This document shows positions 41,101 through 50,290 of a DNA stretch of 64,000 bases, piece after piece. Position 1 is the first letter of the stretch. Every line of letters begins with the position of its first letter. Below the pieces are notes generated by a model. It was not told the DNA's origin. It searched no databases and saw only the letters and a list, made by a program, of their open reading frames with translations. Source of the DNA: SIRX01 sp965213905 (GTDB lineage: Bacteria; Actinomycetota; Rubrobacteria; Rubrobacterales; Rubrobacteraceae); the NCBI GenBank assembly GCA_965213905.1, contig OZ243922.1:620001-684000 (forward strand). The letters run 5' to 3'. The position numbers and the translations under genes are program-made.

Positions 41101-42477
41101 TTATCGCCGGACCAGGGCTTCCACTTTCTCGACGTACTGCTCCGGTTTGGCTTTGCGCTCCAGGCCGCCGGCGGACATGTAGCGGACTTTGCCGAAGACT
41201 TGCCGCTCCGTCCAGCCCCGGTCGTGGACGCCATATACCCAGGCTACGTTCGCGAACGAGTTCGGGTCGCGGCCGTCGAGAAAATACTTGTTGTTCAGGT
41301 ACAGCGTGGTTTTATAGGCGTATTCGGGGGTCTCTATCCACTCAAGGATCTTCTTTCCCCAATACATCCGCATGTAGTTGTGCATGTAGCCCGTGTGACG
41401 CATCTCGCGCATCGCCGCGTTCCAGTACTCGTCGTGGGTTTCGGCGTCTTCTAGCTGCCGGCGGGTGTAGACGTACTCCCGCTCGTCACTTTTGTGCTCT
41501 TGGAGGGTTTCTTTAGCCCAGTCCGGCAGGCATGAGAACGAGTCATAGTCTTCCGTGTAGTAGACGAAGTTGATCGGGAGCTCGCGCCGGACTATCAACT
41601 CTTCCAGGTAGGAGTCTATGTTCTCTTTGGAGGTCGAGGCTTTCCGAACCTTCAGTGCGACCTGGATCGGGGAGATCTGGCCGAAGTGCAAATATTTGCT
41701 CATGTGCGAAACGTCGTCGGTCTGCGGCTGGTTCCGGTTGTCGTCGTAGGAGCTAAACCTGTTCTTTATGAAGTCTTCGAGGATCTTCTTGGCCTGGGAC
41801 GTGCCACCCTTGTACAGGTGGCCCACCGGCTCCACGCTCCGGTCTATCTCCAGTTCGGCCAGGAGGGCCTCGACGTTCGAGAGGTCTAAGCCGTCGGCGC
41901 CCATGTTCGTGGATTGTTTTCCAACGGGTGTGGTATTCAGGGCCACGAGAAAGTCTTCGAGGTGCTCGTGGATCTTTGGCCGGAGGGTGCGGGCGGCGGT
42001 CTCCCGCTTGCCCGAGGCCAACTCTACGGGCACGACGACGTCGGATTCCACCTGGGTTACGAGACAACCGGCCTCTTCGGCCACGGTGGCGCGCCATCGG
42101 CGTTGGGGCCGCATGTAGCCGCGGTCGGTAACGATCAAGGACGCGTCGCGGCCGGCGTCCAGCGCGACCTGATCCGGTGGGCCGTGACGCACGACGAACT
42201 TGATCCCCCGCTCTTTGAGCGCGCCTTCGACCTCCTGCAACCCCTCTAGCATGAAAGTGTAGTGGCGGAGGTTGGCCTCCGGGTAACCGTCCGTCAAGCC
42301 GAACACTACCAGCAGCCGTTGGTCCAGCTCGTTGGCCCGCTGCACGGCGTACTCCAGGGCGTGGTTGTGCTCCGCGCGCTGGGAGGATTGCATCCAGTAG
42401 AGAACGTAGTCTTCGTCCCGGACCTCTTTTTCGTTGAGGTGTTTTACGCGCTCGTCTTGTATTTTCTGCGTAGCCAC
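41101..42477 (-). CDS. phr: Class II CPD photolyase
   Basis: Light-driven repair of cyclobutane pyrimidine dimers. 458 residues. Class II signatures: VLYWMQSSQRAEHNHALEYA (about 26-45), MSKYLHFGQISP, YLEELIVRRELPINFVYYTEDYDSF, the FAD-binding YMRMYWGKKILEW, and DGRDPNSFANVAWVYGVHDRGW. GTG start with GGGAGGAC upstream. Stand-alone gene, in keeping with a radiation-resistant lifestyle. Confidence 0.95.
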   Translation of the reverse strand: MATQKIQDERVKHLNEKEVRDEDYVLYWMQSSQRAEHNHALEYAVQRANELDQRLLVVFGLTDGYPEANLRHYTFMLEGLQEVEGALKERGIKFVVRHGPPDQVALDAGRDASLIVTDRGYMRPQRRWRATVAEEAGCLVTQVESDVVVPVELASGKRETAARTLRPKIHEHLEDFLVALNTTPVGKQSTNMGADGLDLSNVEALLAELEIDRSVEPVGHLYKGGTSQAKKILEDFIKNRFSSYDDNRNQPQTDDVSHMSKYLHFGQISPIQVALKVRKASTSKENIDSYLEELIVRRELPINFVYYTEDYDSFSCLPDWAKETLQEHKSDEREYVYTRRQLEDAETHDEYWNAAMREMRHTGYMHNYMRMYWGKKILEWIETPEYAYKTTLYLNNKYFLDGRDPNSFANVAWVYGVHDRGWTERQVFGKVRYMSAGGLERKAKPEQYVEKVEALVRR

Positions 42478-42554
42478 GAGTTTTGTCCTCCCGATCTGCC
42501 AACCATTTACGAGGGGAGAATAAGCGCGCCGGCCGGAAGAAAATGGATGAGCTT

Positions 42555-44159
42555 TTACAGCTCTATCGCTTCGGTGCTACCCAACACCTCGCCCGCGGAA
42601 TCCCTGGCTTGTACGGTGACGTATTTGCCCCCGTCGCGCAGCTCAATAGCGGTCTCGAAGCCTTCCCAGGTGACGTTTCCGGCGGGCTTCAAACTTTCGG
42701 GGCCCGGGCCGGTAAGGACCTGCCAGGTGGAGATCCCGGTGGCGCCGTTCCAACTGGCGTACAGCGTAGCTTCGCCGTCCGGCCCGCCCTCGGCGGCGAT
42801 TGCGGGCTTGTCGCCTGGCCGCCCGGCCCAGGGAAAGCGAAAAGCCCGGTAAGATTCCGCCTCGGGCGGGAGGCTCCCGTGGAACAGCAGCTCCCCGTCG
42901 TCGTTAAACTCCGAAAAGAAAGGCTCGCTACCCCAGCCGATAAACACGTTGCCGTTCGGCAAAACCTGCATATTGGCCTGGTTCTCGGCGTATATGCCGT
43001 CGGGGTAGGTATACTGGTCCGCCAGTTCGACGGTCATGGCGTCCACGTCGAGCGCCAGCACCTTACCGTAGGATTCTTGGTAGGTCTCCGGGTCCCCGTT
43101 ATCGAATAGCGTAATAGTCCCGTCGGCCTGCCTCCGGGCGTCGTGCTGGCGGACAAACCGGGTATTCGGTCCCATTTCGAAGTCGCTGTTTTTGCCGCCC
43201 AAACGCCAGATAACTTCGCCGGTCTCGCGGTCGATCTTGTACACGGCGTGAACTCCTTTGGCGGAGACGAGGAGGTTTTCGTCGTCGTCCACGTCTATGG
43301 AGTTGATGTGAAAATATTCGTAGATGCCGGTCTCATCCGGGGAGAACTCCGTGTAAGATTCTTCCAGCCCGACGTGGTCCAGGCTGTGCCACTCGAACAG
43401 CACCTCGCCGGTTTCTATGTCTATCTCTTGGATGACGCCTTCTATAACCGCGCCGCCGGCCTCGCCCCCGGCCCAGGAAAGGTCCGCGTTCACCTCGTCG
43501 TAGATAGTTATCAGGGCCGTGCCCCGGTCGGTTATGAGAAACTCGTGGTGATCCCCATTAAAGCCGTCGGCCCTCACCCGGGCGATCTCTTTGTACGAAG
43601 CATCTAGAATCCTGTAATCACCGTCTCCGTACCCAGCCGTGAGCAGGCCCTCCCAATAAGTCAGGACGGGCTCCCCGTTGTAGGCCTGGACTTTGCAGTC
43701 CATCGCGTAGTCGCCTTCCCTTTCTACGGGCTTGAACCAGATCAATCGCCCCCGGCCGTCCACGACCATCGCCCCGTACTGGCCCTCGCCTTTTTTCGGG
43801 GCTATAAAGACGTAGCCGGGCGCGACGCTGTTTTTAGAGGTGTTTATCCTGACCGTAGGAGGCCTGAGACCCGGGCGGGAACGAAACTCCCGCACGTACT
43901 CCGACCCCGAATCCTCCGGCCCAAGTTCCGCCAGGGAAACGGTCGGCTCCGGCCCGGTCACCGCCGTCGTGGGGGCCGTAGAAACCCCGGCTCTCGTAGT
44001 TTCGGGGGCGCCGCCGGACGTTTCGCAACCTACGAGCCCCGCCAGGGCGATTCCCGCCGTCCCGAGGCCGGCCAGCTTGAGAAACTCCCGCCTCGTGCGT
44101 TTCGCGTCCAGCTTGCTTTCCCTCTCGTCACGAACGGGTACGGCGGTTTCGGGCCGCAA
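42555..44159 (-). CDS. Tat-exported arylsulfotransferase-like (ASST family) lipoprotein
   Basis: 534 residues. Twin-arginine motif RTRREFLKLAG near 20-31, a hydrophobic stretch and lipobox LAGLVGC, so probably Tat-exported and lipid-anchored. Then a Ser/Thr/Pro linker and a six-bladed beta-propeller with repeated GRLIWFKPV, GEVLFEWHSLDHV, INSIDVDDDENLLVSAKG, GEVIWRLGGKNSDF, matching the arylsulfotransferase family. HEF and RQHDARR supply His candidates, but I cannot confirm the catalytic histidine, so enzyme activity is uncertain. TTG at 44159 lacks a good ribosome site. Confidence 0.82.
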   Translation of the reverse strand: MRPETAVPVRDERESKLDAKRTRREFLKLAGLGTAGIALAGLVGCETSGGAPETTRAGVSTAPTTAVTGPEPTVSLAELGPEDSGSEYVREFRSRPGLRPPTVRINTSKNSVAPGYVFIAPKKGEGQYGAMVVDGRGRLIWFKPVEREGDYAMDCKVQAYNGEPVLTYWEGLLTAGYGDGDYRILDASYKEIARVRADGFNGDHHEFLITDRGTALITIYDEVNADLSWAGGEAGGAVIEGVIQEIDIETGEVLFEWHSLDHVGLEESYTEFSPDETGIYEYFHINSIDVDDDENLLVSAKGVHAVYKIDRETGEVIWRLGGKNSDFEMGPNTRFVRQHDARRQADGTITLFDNGDPETYQESYGKVLALDVDAMTVELADQYTYPDGIYAENQANMQVLPNGNVFIGWGSEPFFSEFNDDGELLFHGSLPPEAESYRAFRFPWAGRPGDKPAIAAEGGPDGEATLYASWNGATGISTWQVLTGPGPESLKPAGNVTWEGFETAIELRDGGKYVTVQARDSAGEVLGSTEAIEL

Positions 44160-44174
44160 CGTAATTTGGGTCTT

Positions 44175-44591
44175 TTACTCTTTGTTTGTTTCCGGATCGA
44201 AGCGCAACGCGGCCGAGTTGATGCAGTAACGTTGGCCGGTCGGGTCCGGTCCGTCGGGGAAAACGTGTCCTTGATGGGCGCCGCAGGCGGCGCAGTGAAC
44301 CTCGGTGCGGCGCATGAACAGGCTCCGGTCTTCCTCGGTCTCGACGTTCTCTTCGGAGACGGGGGCGTAGAAGCTGGGCCAGCCCGTGCCCGAGTCGAAC
44401 TTGGTGTCGGAGGAGAAGAGCGGGGTTCCGCAGGCTACGCAACGGTAGACGCCGTCTTCTTTCTTGTCGTGGTACTCGCCGCTAAAAGCCCGCTCGGTGC
44501 CCTTTTTGCGGGTGATCCGGTACTGCTCCGGCGTGAGCGACGCGCGCCATTCTTCGTCTGTTAACTCTACTTTGTTTGGTGTATCAGTCAT
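44175..44591 (-). CDS. msrB: Peptide-methionine (R)-S-oxide reductase
   Basis: Repairs R-methionine sulfoxide in proteins using thioredoxin. 138 residues. Two zinc CxxC pairs (CVACG near 51, CAACG near 100), GTGWPSFYAPV, and catalytic Cys in RYCINSAALRF near 121. Complete and of normal length. ATG has no ribosome site; TAGAAT lies 6 bases upstream, so probably leaderless. Confidence 0.96.
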   Translation of the reverse strand: MTDTPNKVELTDEEWRASLTPEQYRITRKKGTERAFSGEYHDKKEDGVYRCVACGTPLFSSDTKFDSGTGWPSFYAPVSEENVETEEDRSLFMRRTEVHCAACGAHQGHVFPDGPDPTGQRYCINSAALRFDPETNKE

Positions 44592-44597
44592 GGGGTG

Positions 44598-44603
44598 ATT
44601 CTA
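44598..44603 (-). promoter_or_regulatory. Extended -10 of a leaderless msrB promoter
   Basis: TGTTAGAAT on the minus strand (TG, one base, TAGAAT), ending 6 bases before the ATG. This is an extended -10, which can work without a good -35. Confidence 0.5.
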
Positions 44604-44642
44604 ACACGCCGTCGGGGCGCATCCGGTGTGGCGCGATGACGG

Positions 44643-45182
44643 TCATCGTTCATCGAGTAGTTCGGAGAGCTCGTTTTCGTGGGCCTCCAACTCGCGGTTG
44701 CTGAACAGCACGAAGCGTACGAGGCGCACGTATTCCAGGCCTTGCACGGCGTCAACGACCGTGCGGAGGGCCACCTCCGTTGCTTCTTCGAGGGGGTAGC
44801 CGAAGGCGCCGGTCGAGATGGCCGGGAAGGCGATGGAGGCTATTTCGTGCTCTTCGGCGCGCCGGAAGGTGTTGCGGTAGCAGCGGGTGAGCAACTCTTT
44901 TTCGGGGTGGTCCGTGCCGTACACCGGGCCCAGGGTGTGGATCACGTAATCGTTCGGCAAGCCGTGGCCGCCGGTCACCACGGCTTCTCCGGGCTCTATG
45001 GGCGCGAGGGGGCGGGCTTCTTCCGCGAGGCCCGGGCCGGCCCGGCGGTGGATGGCCCCGGCGACGCCTCCGCCGCTCAGGAGTTGGGCGTTTGCCGCGT
45101 TTACGACGGCCACGACGTCGCCCTGGTCTGCCACGTCGCCTTGTACCAGCTCGAGCTCTACGCCGTGCAGCGTGCGGTTCAT
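44643..45182 (-). CDS. Macrodomain protein (O-acetyl-ADP-ribose deacetylase type)
   Basis: 179 residues with the MacroD-type fold: LVQGDVADQGDVVAVVNAANAQLLSGGGVAGAIHRRAGP (about 12-50) and IAFPAISTGAFGYPLEEATEVAL (about 117-139). Binds ADP-ribose and removes acetyl or ADP-ribosyl groups. The GDI-type motif and the NAAN and GGG loops are intact, so it should be active. Stand-alone. KptA, which makes an ADP-ribose phosphate, is encoded 36 kb away; a link is only speculation. Confidence 0.9.
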   Translation of the reverse strand: MNRTLHGVELELVQGDVADQGDVVAVVNAANAQLLSGGGVAGAIHRRAGPGLAEEARPLAPIEPGEAVVTGGHGLPNDYVIHTLGPVYGTDHPEKELLTRCYRNTFRRAEEHEIASIAFPAISTGAFGYPLEEATEVALRTVVDAVQGLEYVRLVRFVLFSNRELEAHENELSELLDER

Positions 45183-45224
45183 TTTCTCGTCACCGTTTCC
45201 GGGTAGCCTCTGTTGGGTCGTACT

Positions 45225-46364
45225 CTAGTAGACTTGCCGGCCGTTTTTCCACACGGCCCGCACCGAGAGATCCGGCCCGAGAACCGTTACGTCCGCTTTA
45301 TAGCCGGAGACCAGCCGGCCCCTGGTCCGGCCCTCACCGATCAGGCGGGCGGGCGTGGTAGAGGCCATACGGGCGGCTTCGGGCAGGGTGCACCCGGTAA
45401 AGGCGAGCACGTTCTGGAGGGCTTCGTTCATCGTGATGAGGCTGCCCGCGAGGGCACCGCCGGCGAGCCGCGCCATGTTGGCGTCCTGGTAGACCGTGCC
45501 GGTGCCCAAGGGGTACTCTCCGGGACCCATGCCGGTCGCGGCGGTGGCGTCGGTAACGAGGTAAGTCCGGTCGGGACCGAGCATTCGGAAGGCGAGGCCT
45601 ACGACCTCCGGATGGACGTGCAACCCGTCGGGGATCAGGCCGCACACCACCCGCGGGTGCGCGAAAGCGGCCCCGGGTATTCCCGGTTCGCGGTGGTGGA
45701 GGGCGCCCATCGCGTTGAACAGGTGGGTAACGCCCGCGACCCGCCGGTCAAAGGACCCGTAGGCGACCTCGAAAGAAGCCTTCGAGTGGCCGGCGGAAAC
45801 GACCACACCCCGGTCGGCGGTGGCCGAGATTAGCTCCCCGGCGCCTTCGAGTTCGGGGGCGAGCGTGATCATCCGTATCGGCCCCAGATCCGAGAGTTCC
45901 TCTATTAGCCCTAAGTCGGGCTGAAGAATATGCTCGGGGGAGTGGGCGCCGCGCTTCTCGGGGTTGATGAACGGTCCTTCGAGGTGCGCGCCGAGTGTCT
46001 CGGCTCGGGGAGGATCTTCGGGTTGTTTCGCGAGCTTGGTAAGTAGGTCTTCGTAGAGGTTTTTTGGGGAGGAGATCAGGGTCGGCAGGTACGAGGTAGT
46101 CCCGGTGGCGAGCAGCTTTTCGGAGAGTTCCGGCAAACGCCCGGGGTCTGTGGCAACGTCTATACCGAAGTAGCCGTTTACCTGCAGGTCCACGAACCCG
46201 GGCAGTACGAAAGAATCTCCGTAGTCGTGGAGTTCGGCTTCTTCCGGGCTCGTCCCTCCACGATCCAACTCTTCTATAAAATCGTTCCCGAAGGTCAGCG
46301 AGGCGCCGGTCAAAACTTCGTAGTCCGTTACCAGCCTGCCCCGGAGCGTCGTACGTTCCGCCAC
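45225..46364 (-). CDS. nagA: N-acetylglucosamine-6-phosphate deacetylase
   Basis: First committed step in use of GlcNAc-6-P and recycling of wall sugars. Amidohydrolase fold, 379 residues: PGFVDLQVNGYFGIDV near 53, AHLEGPFINPEKRGAH (metal Glu), SAGHSKASFE, THLFNAMGALHHREPG, and DATAATGM with the catalytic Asp. The usual first HxH is HVQ-like as QVN, as in many NagA. No nagB or sugar transporter next to it. Confidence 0.94.
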   Translation of the reverse strand: MAERTTLRGRLVTDYEVLTGASLTFGNDFIEELDRGGTSPEEAELHDYGDSFVLPGFVDLQVNGYFGIDVATDPGRLPELSEKLLATGTTSYLPTLISSPKNLYEDLLTKLAKQPEDPPRAETLGAHLEGPFINPEKRGAHSPEHILQPDLGLIEELSDLGPIRMITLAPELEGAGELISATADRGVVVSAGHSKASFEVAYGSFDRRVAGVTHLFNAMGALHHREPGIPGAAFAHPRVVCGLIPDGLHVHPEVVGLAFRMLGPDRTYLVTDATAATGMGPGEYPLGTGTVYQDANMARLAGGALAGSLITMNEALQNVLAFTGCTLPEAARMASTTPARLIGEGRTRGRLVSGYKADVTVLGPDLSVRAVWKNGRQVY

Positions 46365-46418
46365 GCTACCTCCTCTGTTCTCGGCCCCATCATAAACGAA
46401 GTTGGACGGCGGGAGGCG

Positions 46419-47720
46419 CTAGGGGGAGAACTCGTCCACCGTAGATTTCGGCCGGACGTCGGGGACGCGGAGGAGAAAGAAGATGCCGAGGAGCATAATT
46501 ACCAGGAGCGATCCTATGGCGATCCGGTAAGAGATCGTACCGAGCCCCTCGAAAGTATCGAGCAAGACCGCCGTGAGCGCCGGGCCCGCGACCGCGGAGA
46601 GCTTTTGCGAGAGCGTGTAGAGGCCGAAGAATTCGCCAAGCTTCTCCGGCGGCGAGAGCGCCACGAGCAGAACCCGGCTAACGGTCCACGTCGCGCCGAG
46701 CGCCACCCCGACGAGCGGCCCGGCCAAAAGGAGCATCCAGGGGGCCACGGCGAACACCGCGACCGTTATGGAGACGAGCCAGAGCACGAGGACCACGAGT
46801 AAGGTTTTCTTGGGGCCCGCCCGGTCCGAGACAAACCCGAAGCCGACGGAACCTGCGGCCGCGAAGACGGCGGAGAGTAGCAGGAGGTTCTGGACTTCCC
46901 CGGTGGTCATGCCGAAGACCTGGTTGCCGTAGAGCGCCATGTTGGCTACAGCCGTGTTTGCCGCATCCGTGTAGAGCGCCGTGGCGATTATAAAGGTGCC
47001 GACCCCAGTGTAGCCGCGGATATTCCGGACCGTGGCGAACACGTCCCGGTATACGGCGGCCGGGCTCGCGCGGCGGGGCCTCCGGACCGCCGGGTCCGGC
47101 ACGAAGAAAAAGGCCGGCAGGCTAAAGAGCAGGTACAGGATGGCGGTCGGGAGAAAAGCGTTCGAGTTGCGCTGCTCGCCCACCTCGATCCAACCGCCCA
47201 GGGGCCCGAGAAAAGAGCGCACCGCCTCGGCATCGGTGACCAGAAAGGTAAACACGACTAGAATCAAGATAGAACCAACGTACCCGGCGGCGACCCCGTA
47301 TCCGCTAACCCGGCCCGCCCCCCGGCCCACAGACACCGTCGGCAACAGCGCGTTGTAGAAAACGAGCGCCGACTGGTAAGCAAAGTTTGCCGCCACGAAG
47401 ATGGCGATGACTATTACCACGCCACTGAAAACCTCGAAGGCGACGGTGAGGACGACGGCGATAATGGTAAACAGCACCAGATAAGGTTTCCGGCGTTGCC
47501 GCAGGTCCGCGACGGCCCCGAGGAAAGGGGCGGTCAGTATCACCAGAAAAGCCCCCGCCGCCGTGGCGTAGTTGAAGGTGTCGGCGCCGGCGCCGAGCTC
47601 ATCCCCGAGCCATATCGGGAAAAAGAAACTCAGGATGCTGACCGAGAAAATTGTGTTGGCGAAGTCGTAGAGCACCCAGGCCCACACCGCAGTCCTGGAG
47701 GTTTTGGGACTTTCGACCAT
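46419..47720 (-). CDS. MFS transporter, UMF1/Atg22-like
   Basis: 433 residues and about 12 membrane helices. The N-terminus AVWAWVLYDFANTIFSVSILSFFFPIWL is the UMF1 signature, followed by FLGAVADLRQRRKPYL, and in the second half VQNLLLLSAVFAAAGSVGFGFVSDRAGPKKTL. Atg22-like proteins in fungi export amino acids from the vacuole; bacterial substrates are unknown. Lies 54 bases upstream of nagA on the same strand, so co-transcription is possible. Confidence 0.88.
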   Translation of the reverse strand: MVESPKTSRTAVWAWVLYDFANTIFSVSILSFFFPIWLGDELGAGADTFNYATAAGAFLVILTAPFLGAVADLRQRRKPYLVLFTIIAVVLTVAFEVFSGVVIVIAIFVAANFAYQSALVFYNALLPTVSVGRGAGRVSGYGVAAGYVGSILILVVFTFLVTDAEAVRSFLGPLGGWIEVGEQRNSNAFLPTAILYLLFSLPAFFFVPDPAVRRPRRASPAAVYRDVFATVRNIRGYTGVGTFIIATALYTDAANTAVANMALYGNQVFGMTTGEVQNLLLLSAVFAAAGSVGFGFVSDRAGPKKTLLVVLVLWLVSITVAVFAVAPWMLLLAGPLVGVALGATWTVSRVLLVALSPPEKLGEFFGLYTLSQKLSAVAGPALTAVLLDTFEGLGTISYRIAIGSLLVIMLLGIFFLLRVPDVRPKSTVDEFSP

Positions 47721-47825
47721 CAGGCGTCAGTCCTCAGCCCGGGAAGCTTCGTGTTGGCCGTCATCCATCGCATTATCCCCACGGTCTCGGGGCGTAAGTA
47801 TACGGCAGCCGCCCGTCCCCGAAGG

Positions 47826-48647
47826 TCAGCCGAGAGCCACGTCGAGCATCATCATTACGGTGAACCCGACCATAAGCGACAACGCCGCGATGTCGGGGCT
47901 GCCGCGTTTCGCTTCGGGTATAAGTTCTTCGGCGACGACGAAGATCATGGCCCCGGCCGCAAACGCCAGGGCGTAAGGAAGTATAGGCTGGGCGACGATC
48001 ACGGCCGCCGCCCCGATGACCGCTGAGATGGGCTCGACCACCCCCGAGAGCTGGCCGTAGAAGAAGCTCTTGCCCCGGCTCATGCCCTCGCGCCGCAGCG
48101 GCATCGAAACCGCCGTCCCTTCCGGAAAGTTCTGTAACCCGATCCCGATGGCGAGGGCTACGGCCCCACCCAGGGTGGCCGCCGGAACCCCGGTACCGAG
48201 ACCTATACCTACCGCGCCGAAAGCCACCCCGATAGCCAGACCTTCGGGGATATTGTGCAGGGTTATGGCGGAGATGAGCAGCACGCTCCGCCGCCAACTG
48301 GTCTCTACCCCCTCGACCTCGCTCATCGGGAGCCCGGGATGCAGATGCGGCAGAACCCTATCCAGAAGCCTCAAGAAGACCCCGCCGATTAGAAACCCAA
48401 TCGCCGGCGGCACCCAAGATGGCAGCGCCCCGGCCTCCGAAAGCTCTATGGCCGGCGCGAGCAACGACCAGAAACTCGCCGCTATCATAACGCCCGCCGC
48501 AAACCCCAACATCGCGTCCAACAACTTGCGCGGAACCTTCTTTGTGGCAAACACCAGCGCGGCCCCGGCCGCCGTCATGCCCCAGGTGAACATCGTGGCG
48601 ATCAAAGCCTGCACTACCGGCGGCAAACCAACTAAAGCGTCGGCCAC
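47826..48647 (-). CDS. ZIP-family divalent metal transporter (GufA/ZupT-like)
   Basis: 273 residues, eight membrane helices. Metal-path motif LLISAITLHNIPEGLAIGVAFG (about 124-145) and the second IGIGLQNFPEGTAVSMPL (about 167-184) carry the conserved His, Asn, Pro and Glu. Imports zinc, manganese or iron. GTG start with GGAAGG upstream. Divergent from a DtxR/MntR regulator, and the shared region contains a metal-box palindrome over its -10, so it is probably repressed by that regulator when metal is abundant. Confidence 0.92.
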   Translation of the reverse strand: MADALVGLPPVVQALIATMFTWGMTAAGAALVFATKKVPRKLLDAMLGFAAGVMIAASFWSLLAPAIELSEAGALPSWVPPAIGFLIGGVFLRLLDRVLPHLHPGLPMSEVEGVETSWRRSVLLISAITLHNIPEGLAIGVAFGAVGIGLGTGVPAATLGGAVALAIGIGLQNFPEGTAVSMPLRREGMSRGKSFFYGQLSGVVEPISAVIGAAAVIVAQPILPYALAFAAGAMIFVVAEELIPEAKRGSPDIAALSLMVGFTVMMMLDVALG

Positions 48648-48696
48648 TAAAATTTCCTTCCCGACATTCGCTTGCTCCTTTTCGAAACCTCTTATT

Positions 48697-48712
48697 TTTA
48701 GCTTAGGCTAAA
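48697..48712. promoter_or_regulatory. DtxR/MntR-type operator
   Basis: TTTAGCTTAGGCTAAA: arms TTTAGC and GCTAAA around TTAG, close to the known DtxR/MntR-type consensus. It sits between the ZIP gene and the DtxR-family gene and overlaps the presumed -10 of the ZIP promoter. Confidence 0.7.
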
Positions 48713-48728
48713 TCTACAATGTGGTCAA
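48706..48728 (-). promoter_or_regulatory. Putative promoter of the ZIP gene
   Basis: On the minus strand TTGACC (48723-48728), a 17-base spacer, then TAAGCT starting at 48705, inside the metal box. The -10 is weak; the -35 and the overlap with the operator make it plausible. Leader of about 50 bases. Confidence 0.4.
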
Positions 48729-48751
48729 GTTAAAAACAACCCGTCTCGCAC

Positions 48752-48779
48752 TTGATATGCGTTCCGGTTCGTCTAGTAT
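48752..48779 (+). promoter_or_regulatory. Promoter of the DtxR-family gene
   Basis: TTGATA (48752-48757), 16-base spacer, TAGTAT (48774-48779), ending 10 bases before the ATG at 48790. Very short leader. Confidence 0.6.
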
Positions 48780-48789
48780 TCGGGGTGAT

Positions 48790-49476
48790 ATGGTGGATTC
48801 CGCTCCTACAGGCTCGCCTTCGTCATCTGTTGGCGATTATTTAAAGGCCGTATGGGAGGTCGCGGGTTCTGTGGGGGAGGCGGCGATCACGAAGGACGTG
48901 GCGGTGCGGCTTTCTGTTTCGCCGGCTTCGGTAACCAACATGTTCGCGCGGTTGCAGGAGATGGGGCTCGTCGAGTACGAGCGTTATCGGGGGGCGGTGC
49001 TGACGGACCGGGGTTTAGAGGAGACGTTGCGGCTGGTGCGTCGGCACCGCCTGATCGAGACCTTCTTGCTGAGGTATCTCGGGTATTCGTGGGAGAAGGT
49101 CCACGAGGAGGCGGAAAAGCTGGAGCACGCCGTCTCCGACGAATTTACCCGGCGGCTGGCGGATTTTCTCGGTCACCCGGACCACGACCCTCACGGGGAT
49201 CCCATACCGACGGCCGACGGCGTACTCGAGACGGATGACTCGTTTTTTCTCGGCGAAGCTGAGGCTGGGCAACGGGTCCGGATCTCGAAGGTGAGCGACG
49301 AAGACGCCTCGGCGCTCGACTACCTCGGGGCGCGTGGCCTCATGCCGGGGAAGTTGCTTATGGTAAAGGAAGTGAGAACGCTGGACGCGGTCGTTACCGT
49401 AGAAGACGAGAACAAAGATCAGTTCTCTTTCGGCGCCCCGCTGACGGGCTTTGTCTCGGTACAGATCGAACCGTAA
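48790..49476 (+). CDS. DtxR/MntR-family metal-dependent regulator
   Basis: 228 residues. N-terminal winged helix (VGDYLKAVWEVAGS...ITKDVAVRLSVSPASVTNMFARLQEMGLVEYERYRGAVLT), dimer/metal domain with RRHRLIETFLLRYLGYSWEKVHEEAEKLEHAVSDEF (His and Glu ligands), and an SH3-like FeoA domain at the C-terminus (AGQRVRISKVSDEDASALDYLGARGLMPG). Represses metal uptake when iron or manganese binds. ATG 48790 with GGGGTGAT; the frame is open upstream through the promoter. Divergent ZIP transporter is the obvious target. Confidence 0.93.
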   Translation: MVDSAPTGSPSSSVGDYLKAVWEVAGSVGEAAITKDVAVRLSVSPASVTNMFARLQEMGLVEYERYRGAVLTDRGLEETLRLVRRHRLIETFLLRYLGYSWEKVHEEAEKLEHAVSDEFTRRLADFLGHPDHDPHGDPIPTADGVLETDDSFFLGEAEAGQRVRISKVSDEDASALDYLGARGLMPGKLLMVKEVRTLDAVVTVEDENKDQFSFGAPLTGFVSVQIEP

Positions 49477-49504
49477 ACCCGGGCTTTTTCCTCTAACCAG
49501 TCGG

Positions 49505-50290
49505 CTAGAAGCTTTGCTTGCGGCGGCGCAAACTCTCCCAGCTACCGTCGGCGAACCACCCGCCATCCACAGACAAAGTGTGCCCGTTAACGTAGCCGCT
49601 TTGGCCTGGGTCCGCCAGGAAAGCGACGGCGTCCGCGATGTCCTGGGGCGTGGCGAACCGGCCCATTGGGACGCGGCCTTCGATGTCCGCGTCGGTGTAG
49701 TTGCCGCTCTGGTCGCTTTCGTCCCGCTCCGTCTTCACCCAGCCGGGACAGACGGCGTTAGAGCGGACGCCGCGTCCACCCCACTCGGCGGCCAGGGTCC
49801 TGGTCAGGCCGATCAAGCCGTGCTTGCTCGCGTTGTAGGCCGCCCGGTCCGCGACCCCGAGCAACCCGGCGACCGAGCTGACGTTCACGATGCTCCCGAA
49901 ACCCTGCTCCAGCATCACCTTCCCGAACTCCCGGCTCATCAGAAACGGCCCCGTCAGGTTCACCTCCAGCATCCGACGCCAGGCTTCGGACGATGTTTTT
50001 TCGGCGGGCTCTATAGCCATCAGGCCGGCGTTGTTCACGAGTACGTCTATCCGTCCGAAGCTGTCTACCACCTTCGCGACCATCTCGCGGACGACGTTTT
50101 CATCCGAAACGTCTCCGACTACAGGCAATGTCTTGGCGCCGCTTCGGCCGAGTTCTTCAAGCGTTTCGTCGGGCCTGGCGAGGTCGTTGGCCGCTATCGT
50201 ATACCCGCGTTCGGCGAGCGTGAGGGCGACCCGGCGGCCAATTCCGCGGGCCGCGCCGGTTACGAGGGCTACGGGTTTTTCGGGATTCAA
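49505..50290 (-). CDS. Short-chain dehydrogenase/reductase (FabG-like)
   Basis: 261 residues, classical SDR: VTGAARGIGRRVAL (10-23), VNNAGLM, NVSSVAGL, catalytic YNASK (near 156-160), PGWVKT, and a C-terminal GGWFADGSW. Acts on an unknown alcohol or keto substrate with NAD(P). The TTG start overlaps the methyltransferase stop by 3 bases and follows GAGGAGGG. Confidence 0.9.
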   Translation of the reverse strand: MNPEKPVALVTGAARGIGRRVALTLAERGYTIAANDLARPDETLEELGRSGAKTLPVVGDVSDENVVREMVAKVVDSFGRIDVLVNNAGLMAIEPAEKTSSEAWRRMLEVNLTGPFLMSREFGKVMLEQGFGSIVNVSSVAGLLGVADRAAYNASKHGLIGLTRTLAAEWGGRGVRSNAVCPGWVKTERDESDQSGNYTDADIEGRVPMGRFATPQDIADAVAFLADPGQSGYVNGHTLSVDGGWFADGSWESLRRRKQSF

